Made by a program: the position numbers and the translations under genes. From Spirulina sp. DLM2.Bin59 (GTDB taxonomy: Bacteria; Cyanobacteriota; Cyanobacteriia; Cyanobacteriales; Spirulinaceae), in the NCBI GenBank assembly GCA_007693875.1, contig RECT01000098.1, positions 1 to 7,328 on the forward strand: 7,328 nucleotides of DNA, given 5' to 3'. Within the stretch, counting starts at the first letter, position 1. Every line of letters begins with the position of its first letter. This document shows positions 5,981 to 7,328 of this stretch, piece by piece. The notes under the pieces were generated by a model. It was not told the origin of the DNA and did not search any database. It saw only the letters and a program-made list of their open reading frames with translations.

Positions 5981-6072
5981 AATGGGAACTCAGCAACCAG
6001 CAAGATACCGGGGTGACTCGCCCCAAGCTGCAAACCACAAGCTGCACATTCACAGAGGGAAACCGCCGATCT

Positions 6073-7257
6073 ATGGCACAGATAGAAACAAGAACCGAAC
6101 CCATGGTCTTGAACATGGGGCCTCACCATCCCTCGATGCACGGCGTTCTACGGTTAATCATGACCCTGGATGGGGAAGATGTCGTTGACTGTGAACCCGT
6201 GATCGGCTATCTCCATCGGGGCATGGAAAAAATCGCCGAAAACCGCTCCACCGTGATGTTTGTCCCCTACGTCAGCCGTTGGGACTACGCCGCCGGGATG
6301 TTCAACGAAGCGATCACCGTTAATGCCCCGGAAAAATTGGCAGATATTGAAGTTCCCCGCCGCGCCCAATACATCCGGGCGATCATGCTGGAACTGAACC
6401 GCATTGCCAACCATCTCCTTTGGCTTGGCCCCTTCCTCGCTGACGTGGGAGCACAAACCCCCTTCTTCTACATTTTCCGAGAACGGGAATTGATCTATGA
6501 CCTGTGGGAAGCCGCCAGTGGGGCGCGGTTAATCAATAACAACTATTTCCGCGTCGGTGGCGTTTCGGTGGATCTGCCCTACGGTTGGATCGATAAATGC
6601 CTCGATTTCTGTGATTACTTTCTCCCCAAGGTGGATGAATATGAGAAATTAATCACCAATAACCCGATTTTCCGCCGCCGCATTGAGGGCATCGGCACGA
6701 TCAGCCGCGAAGATGCGATCAACTGGGGGCTATCGGGGCCAATGCTCCGGGGTTCGGGGGTGAAGTGGGATCTCCGCAAGGTGGATCACTACGAGTGCTA
6801 TGACGATTTTGATTGGGAAGTCCAATGGGAAACCGGCGGCGATTGCATGGCCCGCTATTTGGTACGGATTCGGGAAATGCGCGAATCAACGAAGATTATT
6901 CGCCAAGCCTGCGCGGGCATTCCCGGCGGCCCCTATGAAAATTTGGAAGCCAAACGGATGATGGAGGGCCGCAAATCCGAATGGAATGGCTTTGATTATC
7001 AATACGTGGCCAAAAAAGTTGCCCCCACATTCAAGATCCCGGCAGGGGAGCATTATGTGCGCCTCGAAAGTGGCAAAGGGGAGTTAGGGGTGTTTATTGT
7101 CGGCAATGACAATATTTTCCCCTGGCGGTTTAAGGTGCGCCCGGCGGATTTCAACAATCTCCAAATTCTGCCCCAATTGCTGAAGGGGATGAAGGTGGCG
7201 GATATTATGGCGATCCTCGGCAGTATCGATGTGATCATGGGTTCTGTGGATCGTTAG
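6073..7257 (+). CDS. ndhH: NAD(P)H-quinone oxidoreductase subunit H (NdhH)
   Basis: NdhH (homologue of NuoD/Nqo4, 49-kDa) is a peripheral-arm subunit of the thylakoid NDH-1 complex. NDH-1 takes electrons from ferredoxin to plastoquinone in respiration and cyclic photosynthetic electron flow. From the ATG at 6073 it has 394 residues, the expected length. The start MAQIETRTEPMVLNMGPHHP is nearly identical to other cyanobacterial NdhH proteins. Conserved parts are HPSMHG (19-24), EPVIGYLHRGMEK (41-53), ANHLLWLGPFLADVGAQTP, GPMLRGSG and PGGPYENLEAKR. H23 and Y72 match the quinone-site His38 and Tyr87 of Thermus Nqo4, with the same 49-residue spacing. The family descends from the [NiFe]-hydrogenase large subunit but lacks nickel-binding cysteines. 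An in-frame GTG at 6013 would add 20 unrelated residues and is rejected. AGAGGGA (6054-6060) may be the ribosome site, although its spacing of 12 is long. It stands apart from other ndh genes, as usual in cyanobacteria. It has no HIP1 octamer. Confidence 0.97.
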   Translation: MAQIETRTEPMVLNMGPHHPSMHGVLRLIMTLDGEDVVDCEPVIGYLHRGMEKIAENRSTVMFVPYVSRWDYAAGMFNEAITVNAPEKLADIEVPRRAQYIRAIMLELNRIANHLLWLGPFLADVGAQTPFFYIFRERELIYDLWEAASGARLINNNYFRVGGVSVDLPYGWIDKCLDFCDYFLPKVDEYEKLITNNPIFRRRIEGIGTISREDAINWGLSGPMLRGSGVKWDLRKVDHYECYDDFDWEVQWETGGDCMARYLVRIREMRESTKIIRQACAGIPGGPYENLEAKRMMEGRKSEWNGFDYQYVAKKVAPTFKIPAGEHYVRLESGKGELGVFIVGNDNIFPWRFKVRPADFNNLQILPQLLKGMKVADIMAILGSIDVIMGSVDR

Positions 7258-7267
7258 ATTAAAAACA

Positions 7268-7296
7268 CCCCCCTTGGAAAGGGGGTAGGGGGGATC
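7268..7296. repeat. Half copy of the GATCCCCCC-type repeat; possible ndhH terminator
   Basis: This closely matches the reverse complement of 2376-2405: a C-run/G-run hairpin followed by GGGGGGATC. The internal stem CCCCCTT (7269-7275), loop GGA, AAGGGGG (7279-7285) begins 12 bp after the ndhH stop and could end its transcript, though there is no T run. The other half of the element seen at 2376-2455 does not precede it. Confidence 0.7.
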
Positions 7297-7304
7297 TTGC
7301 TCAC

Positions 7305-7328
7305 GATCCCCCCGGCTACGCCGACCCC
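7305..7328. repeat. Start of a second GATCCCCCC-type element, cut by window end
   Basis: Its reverse complement matches 2432-2455 at 23 of 24 positions. The difference lies in the loop of the small CGGC...GCCG palindrome. It faces the preceding half element across TTGCTCAC, so GGGGGGATC (7288-7296) and GATCCCCCC (7305-7313) form a perfect 9-bp hairpin with an 8-base loop. The element continues beyond the window. Confidence 0.7.

Noticed and set aside
6013..6072. GTG-initiated 20-residue extension of NdhH
   Set aside because: Cyanobacterial NdhH starts at MA-IETRTEP, which here is the ATG at 6073, giving the standard 394 residues.

Overview
The window looks like a chromosomal segment of a cyanobacterium. 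Three things support this. The NdhH protein is of the cyanobacterial/plastid type. The sensor kinase next to phoU has the architecture of the cyanobacterial phosphate sensor SphS. The HIP1 octamer GCGATCGC occurs 12 times in the first 5.4 kb, far above chance for an 8-mer. The species cannot be named from the sequence alone. All genes look intact and there is no phage, transposase, CRISPR, tRNA or rRNA gene.

Layout. gatB (89-1576, minus) encodes the amidotransferase subunit that completes Gln-tRNA or Asn-tRNA synthesis. It is divergent from a DUF726-like alpha/beta-hydrolase-fold gene (about 1669-2364, plus) that seems to lack its nucleophilic serine. That gene converges on a Cof-type HAD phosphatase (2469-3287, minus) across a 104-bp spacer filled by a palindromic repeat element. 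Further upstream on the minus strand are a small two-helix membrane protein (3418-3669, GTG start), phoU (3787-4458) and sphS (4535-5848). A 224-bp divergent spacer then separates sphS from ndhH (6073-7257, plus), a peripheral-arm subunit of NDH-1. No gene-free stretch exceeds 300 bp.

How the genes work together. The clearest functional unit is sphS-phoU, a phosphate-starvation sensor kinase and its negative partner, with sphS upstream and a 76-bp gap. The response regulator gene sphR is not in this window. Downstream on the same strand, the HAD phosphatase gene carries a tandem AT-rich 11-bp duplication just before its start. This fits the cyanobacterial PHO-box pattern (8-bp PyTTAAPyPyW units with 3-bp spacers), so the phosphatase may belong to the Pho regulon. 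gatB and ndhH are housekeeping genes with no evident link to phosphate.

Intergenic DNA is rich in repeats. There are GATCCCCCC-bounded palindromic elements (2376-2455 and 7268-7328), heptanucleotide CTTCCCA tandem repeats (3386-3420, with a related tract at 1-40), and GC-rich hairpins after gatB, phoU, sphS and ndhH that could end transcription. I found no clear new multi-gene system. The best leads are the degenerate hydrolase, the candidate PHO box and the arrangement of the repeat elements.
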